A DNA stretch of 64,000 nt, from NCBI GenBank assembly GCA_033961575.1, contig CM066727.1, forward strand, positions 116,052,434-116,116,433. Reading direction: 5' to 3'. Below the pieces are notes generated by a model. It saw only the letters and a program-made list of their open reading frames with translations. It made no database searches and was not told the origin of the DNA. Within the stretch, counting starts at the first letter, position 1, and each line of letters opens with the position of its first letter. Positions 1 to 11,863 of the stretch are shown in pieces. Position numbers and translations under genes: made by a program. The stretch comes from Aselliscus stoliczkanus. Lineage: Eukaryota > Chordata > Mammalia > Chiroptera > Hipposideridae.

Positions 1-1093
1 TTAATGAAAGTCCTTTATCTTTCCTCCAAAGATTGTGATTTTCCAGCGCAGAGGCCCCAACATTTTTTGGCCCTATTGGGAGTCAACCTACCTCAAGGGG
101 GTTCCAGCTATAAGAGGGGCGTGGTTTCGGTTAAACACATATCACCGCTTCTTGCTAGGAGTGGGAAAGGTTTAACTGCTTCTCTAAAGACCTCTAAAAA
201 AGGATGAGCTCTCATTCATGTAGAGTGACAGAGAGCTGGGCCTGTTGGGCCATGGGAGACTAAACTGGCTGGTCTCAGGTAAACCATTTCTTTCAAGTCT
301 GATTCTCTGCTTTTGAATTAGGTTGTGGATTGGCGGGTATATAAACAGTAAACCAGAGAAGTGCCTGAGAGTTTGTTTGCATTTATGTGGAAGGCCCACA
401 GGTGCTCAAGGCTTTTAAACAAGAGCCTCATCCCTGTCTCAGTAGTACACATCCCCTCTCTCCCTCCCTCACCTCTCTCGGGCAAGGGTTTTGCTCAATG
501 CTGTGCAGGGAAGTCATGAAACAAGGCAGATTGAGTAAGTCTTTGCATAAAAACCTCCCCAAGCAGAGTCCTCTCTGGTGGGGCTGATGAGAACAGGCAG
601 TGCAGGATGCCCGCCCCCAGAGCACTGACGCAGCCTCTTATAAGCCCTCTCTCCTTCTGCAGTTGTTTCTGGTTCTGGATGGGAGCATCCAAGCATAAAG
701 CCAGAACCGTCAGCTAAATAGGGACTGGGTTTTGAGTCTGTCCATTTGACGGGTAGTGGAGGGAGGAGGGACCCACAAGCTCGGGGTCTTGGAGAAATCA
801 GCATCCTGTATTGTTTGTTTGTTTTTTCAGGAACTTAAGCGTATAGTTGTAGGGTTGGCCTGCAGTGTGATTGACAATAGATGAGAACTAATTTTGCTTC
901 TGATTGTACTGTAAGTGAAGAGGTTAAAGAATGGATGTCAGAGGGGACTGCGAGGCTGCAGTGCTTAATAACAGGGCTTCCTCGGTGTTCAAAAATGGTT
1001 TTTAAATATCAGCTTCCTAACCTTTCTCCAGAATAATGCAAGATAGTGAGCTTACAAATAAAAGTTAGAGGAAGGGGTCAGAACTGAGATGTG
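1..1093. other. Intergenic sequence, no gene recognised
   Basis: Far-upstream flank of PRMT8. Only short chance open frames occur, with no codon structure, splice-bounded exon or recognisable repeat body. Confidence 0.6.
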
Positions 1094-1150
1094 TTCATTC
1101 ATTCATTCATTCATTCACTCATTCATTCATCTATCCATCCATTTATTCAT
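1094..1150 (+). repeat. (TTCA)n microsatellite, imperfect
   Basis: About 57 bp of TTCA units decay into CTAT/CCAT variants at the right end. The next 65 bp are AT-rich with imperfect repeats of the type TAACTAGTAT/CATATAACT. Confidence 0.9.
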
Positions 1151-2009
1151 GTAACTAGTATGTATAATATTCATATAACTGGTATTCATATAACTAGTAT
1201 ATCTATGTGCTCAGTACTGAGTGAGGTATTGAGAGGGAAACAAAACAGAAGGTAGGACCTTGCCCTTTGGGAGCTTATAACTGAGAAACCGAGATGCATG
1301 GCCGGGACGTGGCTAAGCACCTGTGCAGCACGGAACTGGGAGGTGGCTTGAGTTTTTCTAATTATGTGATGTGTACATGGTTTGGCCCATGTACCTGGGT
1401 TTCCCTGCAGTGGATATTTTTATAGCCTTTAAGTTCTGAGACATTTTATTTGAACACTTTTGATGGAGACCTTTAAAAGGATACCCTCTTCTGCCTTACA
1501 AAAGAGAATTTACAGACACCATTCCATGTCTTTAATGGTTTGGTCCTAAGGTGACCTTTTCTTGGATATTCCCCAGCCTTTTCTAGTTGTTGATGCTTCT
1601 TTCTTTCAAACCACTGGCAATCATTTCTCATCATGTCAAGTTCTAGCTGTTCTCACTCCTACTGTACCGTATTCAGCTATAAGCATAATGAATTGAGGGG
1701 CACTGGAGGAATGAGAGAACTGTTTTTAAAGAGCAAGCTTAACTTTATTTTCAACGTAAGGGTAATAAACTTTGGCTTGGAGTTGCATGGACAATGTGGC
1801 AGCTATTCTCCTTTTCTGAGAATGTTTTCCTTCCCTTAACATGTATTCTGCATAATCACAGTTGTTGGAAATATCTCTTGACTAAAGTAAGACAAAACTC
1901 TGTAAAATGAGGTGTTAAAGTGAGTGACACAGTCTATAATGCTGTGAGAGTTTAAAGAAAAAGATTCTCATGGTCTGAGAGGCCCCAGGAAAGGTTTCGT
2001 GGAAATGAA
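1151..2009. other. Intergenic, nothing recognised
   Basis: Unique-looking non-coding sequence. No exon, repeat family or regulatory signature could be assigned. Confidence 0.5.
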
Positions 2010-2024
2010 AGCTAGTGAGATCTT

Positions 2025-2193
2025 TTTTTTTTTTTATAATGAATATCTAGCTTTATTGAGTATATTAATATTGAGTATATTAATTTCCCATATTTTTTTT
2101 TTGAGGGCAGTGTCACTGGCCCTCATATGTGGGACTGAACCGGGGCTGCTGGCTTCCCAGGCCAGTGCTTAACCACCGTGCCACTCGGCCGGC
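2025..2193 (-). mobile_element. tRNA-derived SINE with apparent 3' transduction
   Basis: Reading the minus strand, the SINE starts GCCGGCCGAGTGGCACGG with A-box and B-box-like blocks and reaches an A-run near 2092-2101. About 57 bp of non-SINE sequence follow, containing AATAAA, and then a second A-run. The whole segment lies between exact 15-bp target-site duplications AGCTAGTGAGATCTT (2010-2024 and 2194-2208), so SINE and extra sequence integrated as one unit. The extra DNA may be a 3'-transduced flank of the source copy. Confidence 0.85.
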
Positions 2194-2208
2194 AGCTAGT
2201 GAGATCTT

Positions 2209-2712
2209 AGATAGCAGAGGGCCTTGGTGAGTTGAGAGGAAGTGGCCACATTACTGAGAAGGGCAAACTCTCCGCTGGAATCAGAGAGTCTTCATGATCT
2301 AGTCATGTAACTTTTCATGAGGGGATATGTTATGTCCCATCATCCACCCCACTGGCCCAGGCAGGGATTTGTTCTATAGGCCTGGGCTTCCCCCACCTGA
2401 CCCCCCTACACACACACACTGCAGGGAACCATGGTGCATTTGCTGGCTGTGAGTGCTTCCCAGATTATGAGAGTGAATTGCAGGACAGAAAATTGTACCC
2501 TGGCTTCCTCTCAGGTGACATAAATGAGACAGTGTCACTGAACTTTTATGTGTAGTCCAAAGGCTACACGAAGATTGGTTTCATATCCTTCTTTTGCTAT
2601 CAAAAGACCATTGCCTTCTCTAGAATCCAAATTTTCCTAATACTCAGAAGGGTTACAAATTTGCACTGGAAATCGGGAACAACCAATAGGCATCTGTTAT
2701 TAATGAAAAACA
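2209..2712. other. Intergenic, nothing recognised
   Basis: Non-coding sequence with a short CACACACACAC run near 2409-2419. No gene or repeat family assigned. Confidence 0.5.
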
Positions 2713-2727
2713 TTAGGGTCTTTTTTC

Positions 2728-2887
2728 TTTTTTTAATTAAAAGTTTATTGGGGTGACAATTGTTAGTAAAGTTACATAGGTTTCAGGTGTATAATTCTGT
2801 AATACGTCATCTATATATCATATTGTGTGTTCACCACCCAGAGTCAGTTCTCCTTTTCTCCTTCCATCACCATATATTTGATCCCTT
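2728..2887 (-). mobile_element. LINE-1 3' end, severely 5'-truncated
   Basis: The + strand begins with a T-rich tail and AAAGTTTATTGGGGTGACAA, followed by the GTTACATAGGTTTCAGGTGT block typical of the reverse complement of an L1 3' UTR. Exact 15-bp duplications TTAGGGTCTTTTTTC flank it (2713-2727 and 2888-2902). It is therefore a complete retrotransposition event of about 160 bp. Confidence 0.8.
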
Positions 2888-2902
2888 TTAGGGTCTTTTT
2901 TC

Positions 2903-3640
2903 AATTTAGCAATCCTTGGAAAACAGGGAAAGGCAAGGAAAGCCATGCAACTGGGACCCAAGATCTTACCATCAGACCCCAAGTTCTGCATCCTCTTAAA
3001 ATTGGGGGAGGGGCATGTTGAAATTAGTCATTATGTCAATAAATCAACAATTATTTTTCAAATGTAGAAAAATTTTGAATAAAACATATAGCAAGACATT
3101 CACTTACCCAACAACTTTTTATTGAGAACATATCATGTCTTTTGGTTCAAGATGAGGGATTAAGCAAAATTGGCATTCTCACTCTTGGAGTACAGAATAG
3201 GGGGTTACTAACAAGATTAGGCAGGCAGGCGAATCCCTCCACACCTCTACATCTGACCCCTTTAGGGCAGTCACTAGGCTAGAGGCTGCATGAATGGCTG
3301 GGTTAGAGAGGCGGAACAGTGCTTCAGGTAGCCAACACTACCCAGAAGGTTTTCCACTTGTGTATTCCCTACTCTCTACCAGGAACCTTCCCTCACTTAT
3401 GTTGGACAGGATGAAATGAAACCTTCCCCATAGTACATCCCACCTTTTCCTTCTGTTGAGCAGGTTAATGTGGACTTTCTGATATAAAAATGAGCATGTA
3501 TCCAGAATTCACCAAGAATATTTGGAAAACCAATACTGTGAAAAGAGGGATTAATCATAGTAAACCAAGTGTACACATCAATGTTCACACCCAAGGAAAT
3601 CTTTATAGTGTAAGAACAGGACTTTTCTAGAGATTCTGGA
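2903..3640. other. Intergenic, nothing recognised
   Basis: AT-rich non-coding sequence; no family assigned. Confidence 0.45.
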
Positions 3641-4350
3641 ATAACTACAGACATTGGATCTGTAAAAAAAAAAATCAGCCAGAAACCTTAGAAACTAAAA
3701 TTTTCACAAAAAATTTAAAAGCCAACAAATGGGCTTAACCAGCAGAGTGGACATAAATGAAGAGTAAATGAGTGAACTGGAAGGTAAAACTGAGGAAATC
3801 TCTTAAGTATGTGGTCTAAAAGGATCATGAGATGAAAATATAGAAAGAAAAGTTGGGAAAAGAACATATTCATATATTCCAGCATCTGTTTACAAGAAGC
3901 TTCAGAAGGATAGAATGGATGTAATGGAGAGAAGAAAATAGAAAAAAATACCAGAAAATTTGCCAGAAGATAGACAAAAAACAATATAAGACAAAAGCCC
4001 AAGATTAAATAGGATGACCAAGTGCCAAGTAGGATGAATGAGAAATGACCTGCAATTAGATACATCACAATAATGAAGTTAAAGGGAAACTACTTTAAAA
4101 AGAAAAGAAAGAAAACTTCCAGAGAGAGGAGAAAAAGGAAAAAGGTGACCTGAAAAAGAATAAGAATGATAGTGACAGCAGATCTCTCACTGGCAATGCT
4201 AGGTGCAGAAAGGCCAGTGGAACTGTACTCACCAAACTGTGGAAATGGGGAGGATATTGAATGTGGAATTGCATACCCAATAAAACTGTCATTCAAGTAT
4301 GTAGGTAAAATAAGAGTCATTTTGGACATTCTGGGTTCGAAGAGCTTACC
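3641..4350 (+). mobile_element. Old LINE-1-like fragment (L1M type)
   Basis: A-rich sequence with the layout of an ancient L1 5' region: a TGACAGCAGATCTCTCACTG-type block, then a GAATGTGGAATTGCATACCC-type block, then AAACTGTCATTCAAG. These resemble the L1M segment preceding ORF1. It is heavily mutated and has no intact frame. Subfamily not assigned. Confidence 0.55.
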
Positions 4351-7300
4351 ATCCATTGGCTGGGGTTGCCACTATCCCATTAAATGTTTACTGTTTCTTA
4401 ATTCTCAAATCCATCCGTGAGTGTGTTCAGAAGGGATGAGGCTGGGAAATCAGCTGATGCTCTGAAGTGCAGCAATCACACCTCTATGACTTTTTTTGAT
4501 TGGAAGCAGTATAATGACAGACCTAGATGATTTCGGAACATCAGGTGTATGCCCTGCTGAGCAGAGGGAAGCATGACCTGGGCCTCTGGGAATTCTTTCC
4601 AGTGTTCTGGCAATTTGGGACACTGCCTGCTCTCTGGATGGAGGGGGAAGACCCAGTGGAAATAAGCCCTGACAGCCTTGAAAGGAAGGAAATAAAGGTT
4701 GTTGTAGGATGCTATAAGTACCAGAAGTGCTGTTTTAGGAAACCTCTGGGCAGAGCTGAGAGGAGTATGGGGCTGTCCTATATGTCACCAGAGTCCAGCC
4801 AGGGGACAACACGTTCTGGCGGGAAAGCGGTTTGGATCCTTTGCCAGGCCTTTCCACAGGGGAGGGTTTGGAAGCTCTTTAAAAATTCATATGTTATTAA
4901 AGTAATTTTCACCCCCTCAAATTTCTATCCTTTGCATAATTGTGTTTGAGAAAACCATGCGGGGCTAATGTTCCCGACACACAGTTGTGCTTCCCTGGTG
5001 GCTTCTCCTGTCGTGGTCAGGCCTGGCCCTGTGTGGAACAGAGCCCTTCTTAATCTTCCCTTCACCCAGATGAGCCTTTGTCACATGGCTGTCCCCTGTT
5101 CTCTAGAGCAGAGAGAGGCCCAGAGCCAACCAGGCTCAACTGTCTTCAGAAAAGCCCCAGGAACTTGACTCACAATTTTTAGTCCTTTTATTATAATCAT
5201 AGACTGTGCAATCTAGTAGGGGACCCTTGAAGCCATGTGTTCTGCCTCCTGGCTCTAGGCAGAACTGAATTTAAACCATTTTCCTCAGATAACTGTCTTC
5301 TCCTCTTAAGAGGCAGCTACTGTAGCATCTGTTGGGGAGGCTTCCCTGGATTTCACTTGCTATTGGCCAAAAAAGATGAAATCACTCCCCTGAAGACCCA
5401 CTGGACTTAGAAAGGGTTGGCCTGAGGACTCTTCCTACCCTCCAAAGAGCACTGACTGTACATGGCCTCACACCATCTTGGCCTCTTAGTTCTTGAACCT
5501 GCTGTATAGATTTCTTTTGTTTCATGTTAATGTTGGGTTCAACCCTCAGATTTTCTAATTGATGCTTCAAGCACTAAATACCCATTTAAAAGCAGCTGAG
5601 CAGAACTAGAGGAAACTACAGTAGTGGGGACAGACAGTAAGAAGTACAAAGGGGATAATGGTAGAGGAACAGCTTGTTGTTTACAGCTGCCTTGCAAATA
5701 GATATCCAGAGCTACCAGTTCACAGATGCATTTCACCAGCATGCTCCTTCCGTGTGCAAGATCATGGAAGAATGCTGGCTGCCATATTTCTCCATAAACT
5801 CCTATGTGAGCTTGGCTTGAATGCAATATTTTAAAACAGATTCCTACCAGAAGAACATGGACATTTGAGCTCCTCAAGAAGAGGAGATTTTAAAACATGG
5901 TTTATTTTGTTTTTCAGAGGAAAACAACTTCTAAGATAGATAGGATTAGGTATTCTTGAGGCCCAAGTGCCTCAGCCCTCAAAGCACAAGCTTTCCCAAT
6001 ATTTTCCCCTCCTCTTCCTCCTCCTTGTTTGTCCTGAGAGCTGGGGACAGGGACAGTATCTCCACTCTGAATGCGCCACAGTGTTGAAAACAATAAAAAT
6101 GGAAGAGTTAAATGTGACCCATGAATTCAGCTTGTCCAAACTCCGCACATTACAGAGGAAGAGATGAAAACCAGGACTACGAAGGACTCCAAGGCAAGAG
6201 CAGACCTTAGCCACCCCTCTCCCATTTCTGAGGGGTTCCTATTTTGACACCTCCCACCCCAGGATCTTCAGCAACTCGTGGCAGAGCTGGGACAATGATT
6301 TGAGTCTCCTGATTCGGATTCAGTGCTCCCCGCCCCCCCAGCCCCAAGAACTCCATGCTTTCTCGGCAGCCTGTAGGCTGAGGCATGACTTTCCAGCAAG
6401 CAGAATGAAACACCAGTATAAAGTGATTAAATAGGGTGCAAGGTAAAATTCCATCCCCCAAATCAAGCTCCCACCAGCCTGACACTGATGCTTGACCTTC
6501 CACCATTAGAGATTCATTCTTTTGTAACTTGGAGGTGAGGCAGGCTTCCAGCCTCCTCTTGAAATGCAAGTACCTTTGGGAAGGCCACCAGCAGCTGATA
6601 GCTAACAAACTGCAAGGGCTGTTTCTCCAAGAGAGCTGCTACCTAACAGTGGTGTGGAGGGGAAACCAGGGCAGAGAGATTCCGGAACTTGTTGCAACAG
6701 GGAGACAGAGTTGGGACTACTCGTGTGAGAATAGGTTCACCCTGATGCAGACATTCCATAAATGCGACTACCTGCCCAACTAAATTAGACAGAACATGAC
6801 CAGATACACTGGTAAGGAATTCCCTTCACAAGGCATGGGCAAATGTTTGGAACTCCATAGGGTAAGACAGGGCTGCCCACTGCCTACCATCAGAGGGCGC
6901 CCTGCCCACCGCTGCTGTGTGTGGGTATGGGGGACTGCTGGAACAGGATCCCTCAACGCCCCCAAGGCTTCATCTGCATGAATTGACCTGCAGGAGCACG
7001 TTCGTCTATGGAAGAAGGGAAGAGGTTGTAATAATATTTTGTGAGTGGGAGATGGGGAAGAGACAACCACAGAGGGATGGTGCATCAGTTCCATTCTACC
7101 CTGACACTGGGTGTTGTGTCCTTACAGAGGAATGGAAAGGTAGGGGCCAGACATGGAGAGTCCTGTTTCTCCAAGAGGCTTGATGAGACTCGGAGCACAA
7201 GGAGTGGGCTTGGGGGCTTGTAAGATCCACCCCTGCTTCTGCTCAATATCCAGAAGTCATTGGTGTGCCAGGAGACAGCAGCTCTCTCCTAGCCACCAGT

Positions 7301-8050
7301 ATCCTTAGGAAGGAGATTGTCAACGTGGGCAGCATAGGCTCCTGAAAGCAACCTCAGGGTTATTGGACATTGACTAAGGGGAGTCAAAGACGAAGAAGAA
7401 GACTCAATGTGAGTACATATGATGTGGTCCTACAGGGTCTCCTAGACACCCTTGGGAAGGCTTTTATAGGGGGAGGGATGGTAAAGGATTCTCTGTCACA
7501 GAGGGTCAAGAACAGAAACTTTGGGTAATTGTTATTTAGTGTGACATGGGCTGGAGTGGCCTAGTTATATTGGAGTTTCTCTTAGACCATCTGAACCCTC
7601 CCTGAGATGCCAACAGACAAATATGGACTCTAATGCCAGGGTCAGGGAAAGGAGCCTGTGGCCCTGCTTAGAGAAAGTCTAGCACTCACTGGTGCAATCT
7701 ACCTCCTCTTTACCCACCCAAACTTGGGCTATGATTCTAGCAGAACTCTAGAAAAGTTTGCTCCAAACTCAGTCTGGGAAGGTTAGAAAAAAGAACAGTT
7801 TCAGGAACCCTAATATCCAATCAGTAGAAAAGGGGGGGGAGAAACCCAATTGTTGTCTTAAATAACTCACGATAAAATCAGGCACAAGAAAAAGACAAGA
7901 TTTGTCCAGAGCTTCCCAGTCAGAGCCATTCCTTGAACCTCCCAGAGTCTAGTTTAGGAAGGAGGCCAGGAGGAAGAGATACAGACATAGATTTGTTTAA
8001 AAAACAAAAGAAAAGGCCATCTTTGCAGGCTGGAAAATAGTCAGGGTATA
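4351..8050. other. Intergenic, no gene recognised
   Basis: About 3.7 kb of mostly unique sequence upstream of PRMT8. Open frames of up to 140 codons (4527-4949) occur but look like chance: no recognisable domain, no exon boundaries in phase, no CpG island. Degraded repeats may have been missed. Confidence 0.5.
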
Positions 8051-8638
8051 CCAAGTTCAGACAATTAAGTTCACGAAGTCATCCTAGAAAAAAATGCTAC
8101 ATACCTCATTGCTGAATATCACTATGGTCACCTTGGAAGACTCCCCTTGGATAGCTATGAACTGATATCAACGCCTAGTTCACCCTTCAAAGCAATTTAG
8201 GAACTCTTTTTCTGGAATGGCCATTAGAGCTGTTGTCGTATTACCTTTGATGTCCTGAATGTCATCAAAATGTCTTCTTTTCAATATTCCCTTTATCTTC
8301 GGGTAAAGAAAGAGGTTATTGGGGCCCAGATAAGGTGAGTAGGGAGGGTGTTCCAGTACAGTGTTTTGTTTACTGGTTAAAAACTCTCTCACAGACAGTG
8401 CCACATGAGTTGGTGCATTGTCATGATGCAAGAGACATGAATTGTTGGCGAAAAGTTCAGGTCGTTTTCATCTAACTTCTTCACACAGCCTTTTTAGTAC
8501 TTCCAAATAGTAAACTTGGTTAACTGTTTATCCACTTGGTACAAATTCATAATGACTAATCCCCGTGATGTCAAAAAAAGATTATCAACATCACTGCAAC
8601 AAGTTTGGAACTTAATTGTCAGACCTTGTACATGCAAA
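8051..8638 (-). mobile_element. Mariner DNA transposon, internally deleted and inactive
   Basis: Both ends carry matching terminal inverted repeats (8051-8072 and the complement of 8617-8638; core CAATTAAGTTC), and TA dinucleotides flank the element at 8049-8050 and 8639-8640. The minus strand encodes mariner transposase pieces: the catalytic-block motif HHDNAPTH and the HPPYSPYLGPNN segment equivalent to the family PPYSPDLAPND signature, followed by a YPKIKG-like stretch. The upstream piece (8494-8620) is in another frame and stops early, and the N-terminal DNA-binding part is missing: the inverted repeat runs directly into the middle of the transposase. At about 588 bp it is under half the usual 1.3 kb. 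The third catalytic Asp block reads N instead of D. It could not make active enzyme. Confidence 0.9.
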
Positions 8639-9159
8639 ATCATTTTGATATTATTACCCCTTCTTCCTCCACCATCCACCCTCCCAAGTGCTGAATCCTT
8701 CCTTCCCTCCTGTGATGAATCCCACACTGGCTCAGGATGCATTAACTAAGTCCTGATGTAGTTATGTGGCAGATTTGGCCACTGCAGAAGCTGAGTTTTC
8801 CAGAAGTTAAAAAAAGATCAGTGTTTTTCATACCTGCAAATATGGTATGCAACCCAGAGTGACACCACTTAGAGCAGATGTGACAGGAAGAGCTGCAGCA
8901 GCAAGAATATAGGTTCATAGGTGCCATTTAGTTGGAGTTACTCTGTCTAGAGCCATTGCCAGGTTGACAGACACTCAGCCTCTGGGAGTGGGTGTACCTT
9001 TCACACCTGTACTTGTGTCTGAGAGTTTAACTTAACAGCAGGTGCAGTTTTGCTGAGCTAAGTCGGTCACATCCAGAAACAGGCCACATGCTATCATAGC
9101 GCCCCATTATTCGAGGTCTGCGATGAGCCTGTCTCGGGGGTAGGCTCTTTACAGCAGCC

Positions 9160-9290
9160 CCGAAGATTAGTTTGGCCAGACCAACCCTTTTCACAGAGGG
9201 GAAATTTGGACTCAGAGAAGTTAAGCGATGTTCCCAAAGTCACAGTAAAAGACCAGACTGGATTTAAAAGCAGGCCTATGTGGTTCTGAG
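9160..9290 (-). repeat. MIR SINE fragment
   Basis: The order CACAGAGGGGAAATTTGGAC, GAGAAGTTAAGCGATGTTCC, AAAGTCACAG matches the reverse complement of the MIR core (GAGGAAACTGAGGC ... AAGGTCACACAGC). Confidence 0.65.
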
Positions 9291-9344
9291 GTCTTTGCTC
9301 CTTCCTCTGATGGAATGAGGGAGACATGGCTTCAGGTAGAGTTC

Positions 9345-9515
9345 TGTCCTTTACTGATGTGAGCAAGTTCTCTAACCTATCGGAGCCACCCTTTCCTGAT
9401 CTATGGCATGGGGATGGCAACGCAACTGACCTGTGGGGCTAGTGTGAAGGCTCAGTGAGGTAATGTGTGTAATTCACTGGACACAGTGCCCGGCCCGGGG
9501 CGGGCACTTGGCCTG
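9345..9515 (+). repeat. MIR SINE fragment
   Basis: AGCAAGTTCTCTAACC, then a GTGAAGGCTCAGTGAGGTAA block, then ACAGTGCCCGGCCC give the MIR + order. The right part contains a short GC-rich patch. Confidence 0.55.
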
Positions 9516-9519
9516 TAGT

Positions 9520-10490
9520 CACCATTCTGAGTTCACCAGACTCCCTCTCTTCCGTGGGCCCTAGGAGAAAAGAACCACATCCACAGGAGACCGCTCTTAG
9601 CTTTGCCAGCAGTATTTCCATCCCAGGAGAGAAAAGCCCTTCCCCCTGGAAAAAACAGGTGCATTTTAATTAAATGGATACCTGCATGGTCCAAGAAATC
9701 CAAGCCACTCTTCTGGAATAACTTGAACAATCCCCGCCCCTGAGAGGTGTGCTGGGGTGATAATTGAGTTTCGCTTTCCCACAGGTGAATTCGCCAGAGA
9801 GCGGGTTGCTCCCAGTAAGAAGACGACTCTGTCTGGCTCGTCCAGTAACCCAACTGGTCGTCTCCTGGACCAGCACCCATGGCTATCCGTGTACTATGGA
9901 ACAGTACGTTAATTTGAATATATTTTGAAGCCAATAATCATTAGACAGGTAGAAATTCTATTTGCATGTATCTAGATACATGAATTGAGTCAAAGGGAAG
10001 TGATTTTTGGAGAATCTCTGATGTGCATTATTCATGCAACGACATGGAGCTCTGAGAGCTAGCTGATGGGATTATGCCGACTGCAGCCCGGTATTGTATG
10101 TTATCCAGAAATTCACTGGTTCCCCCCATTGGAGCTCTGTCCTGACAAGTACTGGGGAAATCAAATGACCTCTGTTTACAATGGCTGCTTGGTGACTATC
10201 TCTGAGGCTGCCAGAGTCAAACAGGACTCTTAAAAAATGAAACTCTTTTTGATCTTAGGAAAACCTTAATCACAGCCCAGTGCTGGAGTAAAGTTATCAT
10301 CAACATGAACTATAGGCTTCTTCTGTGAATCTCTGACCTGTAGCTTTCCATTCAGTCACTCTCACAAGTGGGAAGGAGAGGGAGGCCATTGTTTTGACCA
10401 TCAGAGTTGAATTTTGGTGTGATATGCACGTAACCAGCCTTTGTGATGATCTGGGTGTGGTTAGCCTCATAATTCATATCACGCATAAAA
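9520..10490. other. Intergenic, nothing recognised
   Basis: Unique-looking non-coding DNA without exon or repeat signatures that I can support. Confidence 0.45.
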
Positions 10491-10534
10491 TGACAAAGCA
10501 GAAAGGGTGTGCAGGGCTTGTCTCATGCACACTC

Positions 10535-10640
10535 TTTCTTTTAAAGAAGAGGTACTGGGCTCAGAGGGTAAAGTGACCTTTTCAAGGCCACCTGGCGTTG
10601 AATGACAGGCCTAGGACTAGGGCACAGGCTTGCTGACCAC
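10535..10640 (-). repeat. MIR SINE fragment
   Basis: AAAGAAGAGGTACTGGGCTC, GGTAAAGTGACC, TTCAAGGCCACCTGG follow the MIR minus-strand order. Confidence 0.5.
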
Positions 10641-10953
10641 TGCAGTGATGCTTTTTTTTCCACATCACGCTAGGTCTCTATCTCATGTGGATAGACATGG
10701 TCTTCCATGAAGAACTGTTGGGATGGAAACTCACTTTTCTTAGAACACTGTTTCCCCCAAACTGTGCTGGGTGGGTCATCTACATTGGCTCATTTTATTC
10801 TCATAGCCCATCTGCTGAAGAGCGATGACCAGTAAGCCATTTTACACAGTAGAGAGGTTAACTCACTGCTAAGTGTCTCCCTGTCACCTCTTTCCACCTT
10901 GGCCTCTCTCACTCTTTGAAACACCCTCTCATAGATTCAAATGGGAGGTTTTA

Positions 10954-11652
10954 TTTATTTATTGTTTGTTGTTTTTTAGGTTCCACATATAAGTAAAATC
11001 ATGTGGTATTTGTCTCTCTGTCTGACTTATTTCATTTAGCATAATATCCTCTTGTTGTCTCAAATGGTGAGATATCATTCTTTTTTATGGTTGAGTAATA
11101 GTACGTTGTATACTTTTTAAAAAAAAATGATTTTATTGGGGAACAGTGTGTTTTCCAGGACCCATCAGCTCCAAGTCAAGTTGTTGTCTTCAATCTAGTT
11201 GTGCAGGGCACAGCTCCAACGCCCAACCAGGGATCGAACTGGCAATCTCGGTGTTATGAGCACCGTGTTCTAACCAACTGAGCTAACCGGCTGTCCCAAT
11301 AGTATGTTGTATAAATATACCACTTCTTCTTTATCCAATCATCTATTGATGGGCACTTGTGTTGCTTCCATATCTGGGTTCTTGTAAATAGCGCTGCAGT
11401 GAACATAGGGGTGCATATATATTTTCAAATTAGTGTTTCGGATTTCTTCAGGTAAATAACCAGACATGGAATTGCTGGGCCATAAGGTAGTTTCATTTTT
11501 AATTTTTTGAGAAACCTCCATACTGTTTTCCATAGAGGCTACACCAATTTGCAATCCCACCAACAGTGCACAAGGGTTCCCTTTTCTCCACATCCTTGCC
11601 AGCACTTGCTGTTCTGTTTTCCTTTTCTCTTTTTTTTAAATTGATGATAGCT
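10954..11652 (-). mobile_element. LINE-1 ORF2 3' segment, split by a SINE
   Basis: The minus strand encodes a recognisable L1 ORF2 carboxy terminus ([17 protein letters not shown] and SMSGYLPEEIRN-type blocks, 11339-11605), with stops and frameshifts. A SINE at 11113-11297 interrupts it. It is flanked on both sides by copies of ATTCAAATGGAGGTTTTA-like target sequence (10935-10953, 11653-11669), a retrotransposition scar. Confidence 0.85.
11113..11297 (-). mobile_element. tRNA-derived SINE inside L1
   Basis: On the minus strand: GGTTAGCTCAGTTGGTTAG A-box, GGTTCGATCC-like B-box and a CCCCAATAAAATCA tail before the A-run. The target-site duplication is AATAGTACGTTGTATA (11097-11112) and AATAGTATGTTGTATA (11298-11313), one mismatch. 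It is younger than the L1 it splits. Confidence 0.9.
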
Positions 11653-11669
11653 ATCAAATGGAGGTTTTA

Positions 11670-11845
11670 TTTATTTATTATTTAGTTTTAAAATTCTTTT
11701 ATTGTGAAAGAAACATTTTTTAAAAAAAAATAGTTTCAAGTGTACAACACAGCACAATAGTTATACTTTTTACTCCTCAAAGTGACAACCCCCCCAATCC
11801 ACCCCCCCACTCCTCCACCCCCCAATATCATACATATCCATTATA
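11670..11845 (-). mobile_element. Second LINE-1 3' end at the same target
   Basis: T-rich start, TTTTATTGTGAAAG, then TAGTTTCAAGTGTACAACAC: the reverse complement of a carnivore/bat-type L1 3' UTR. A poly-C-rich stretch follows (11789-11823). It lies between target copies 2 (11653-11669) and 3 (11846-11863) of the sequence that also flanks the neighbouring L1. Confidence 0.7.
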
Positions 11846-11863
11846 ATTCAAATGGAGGTTTTA

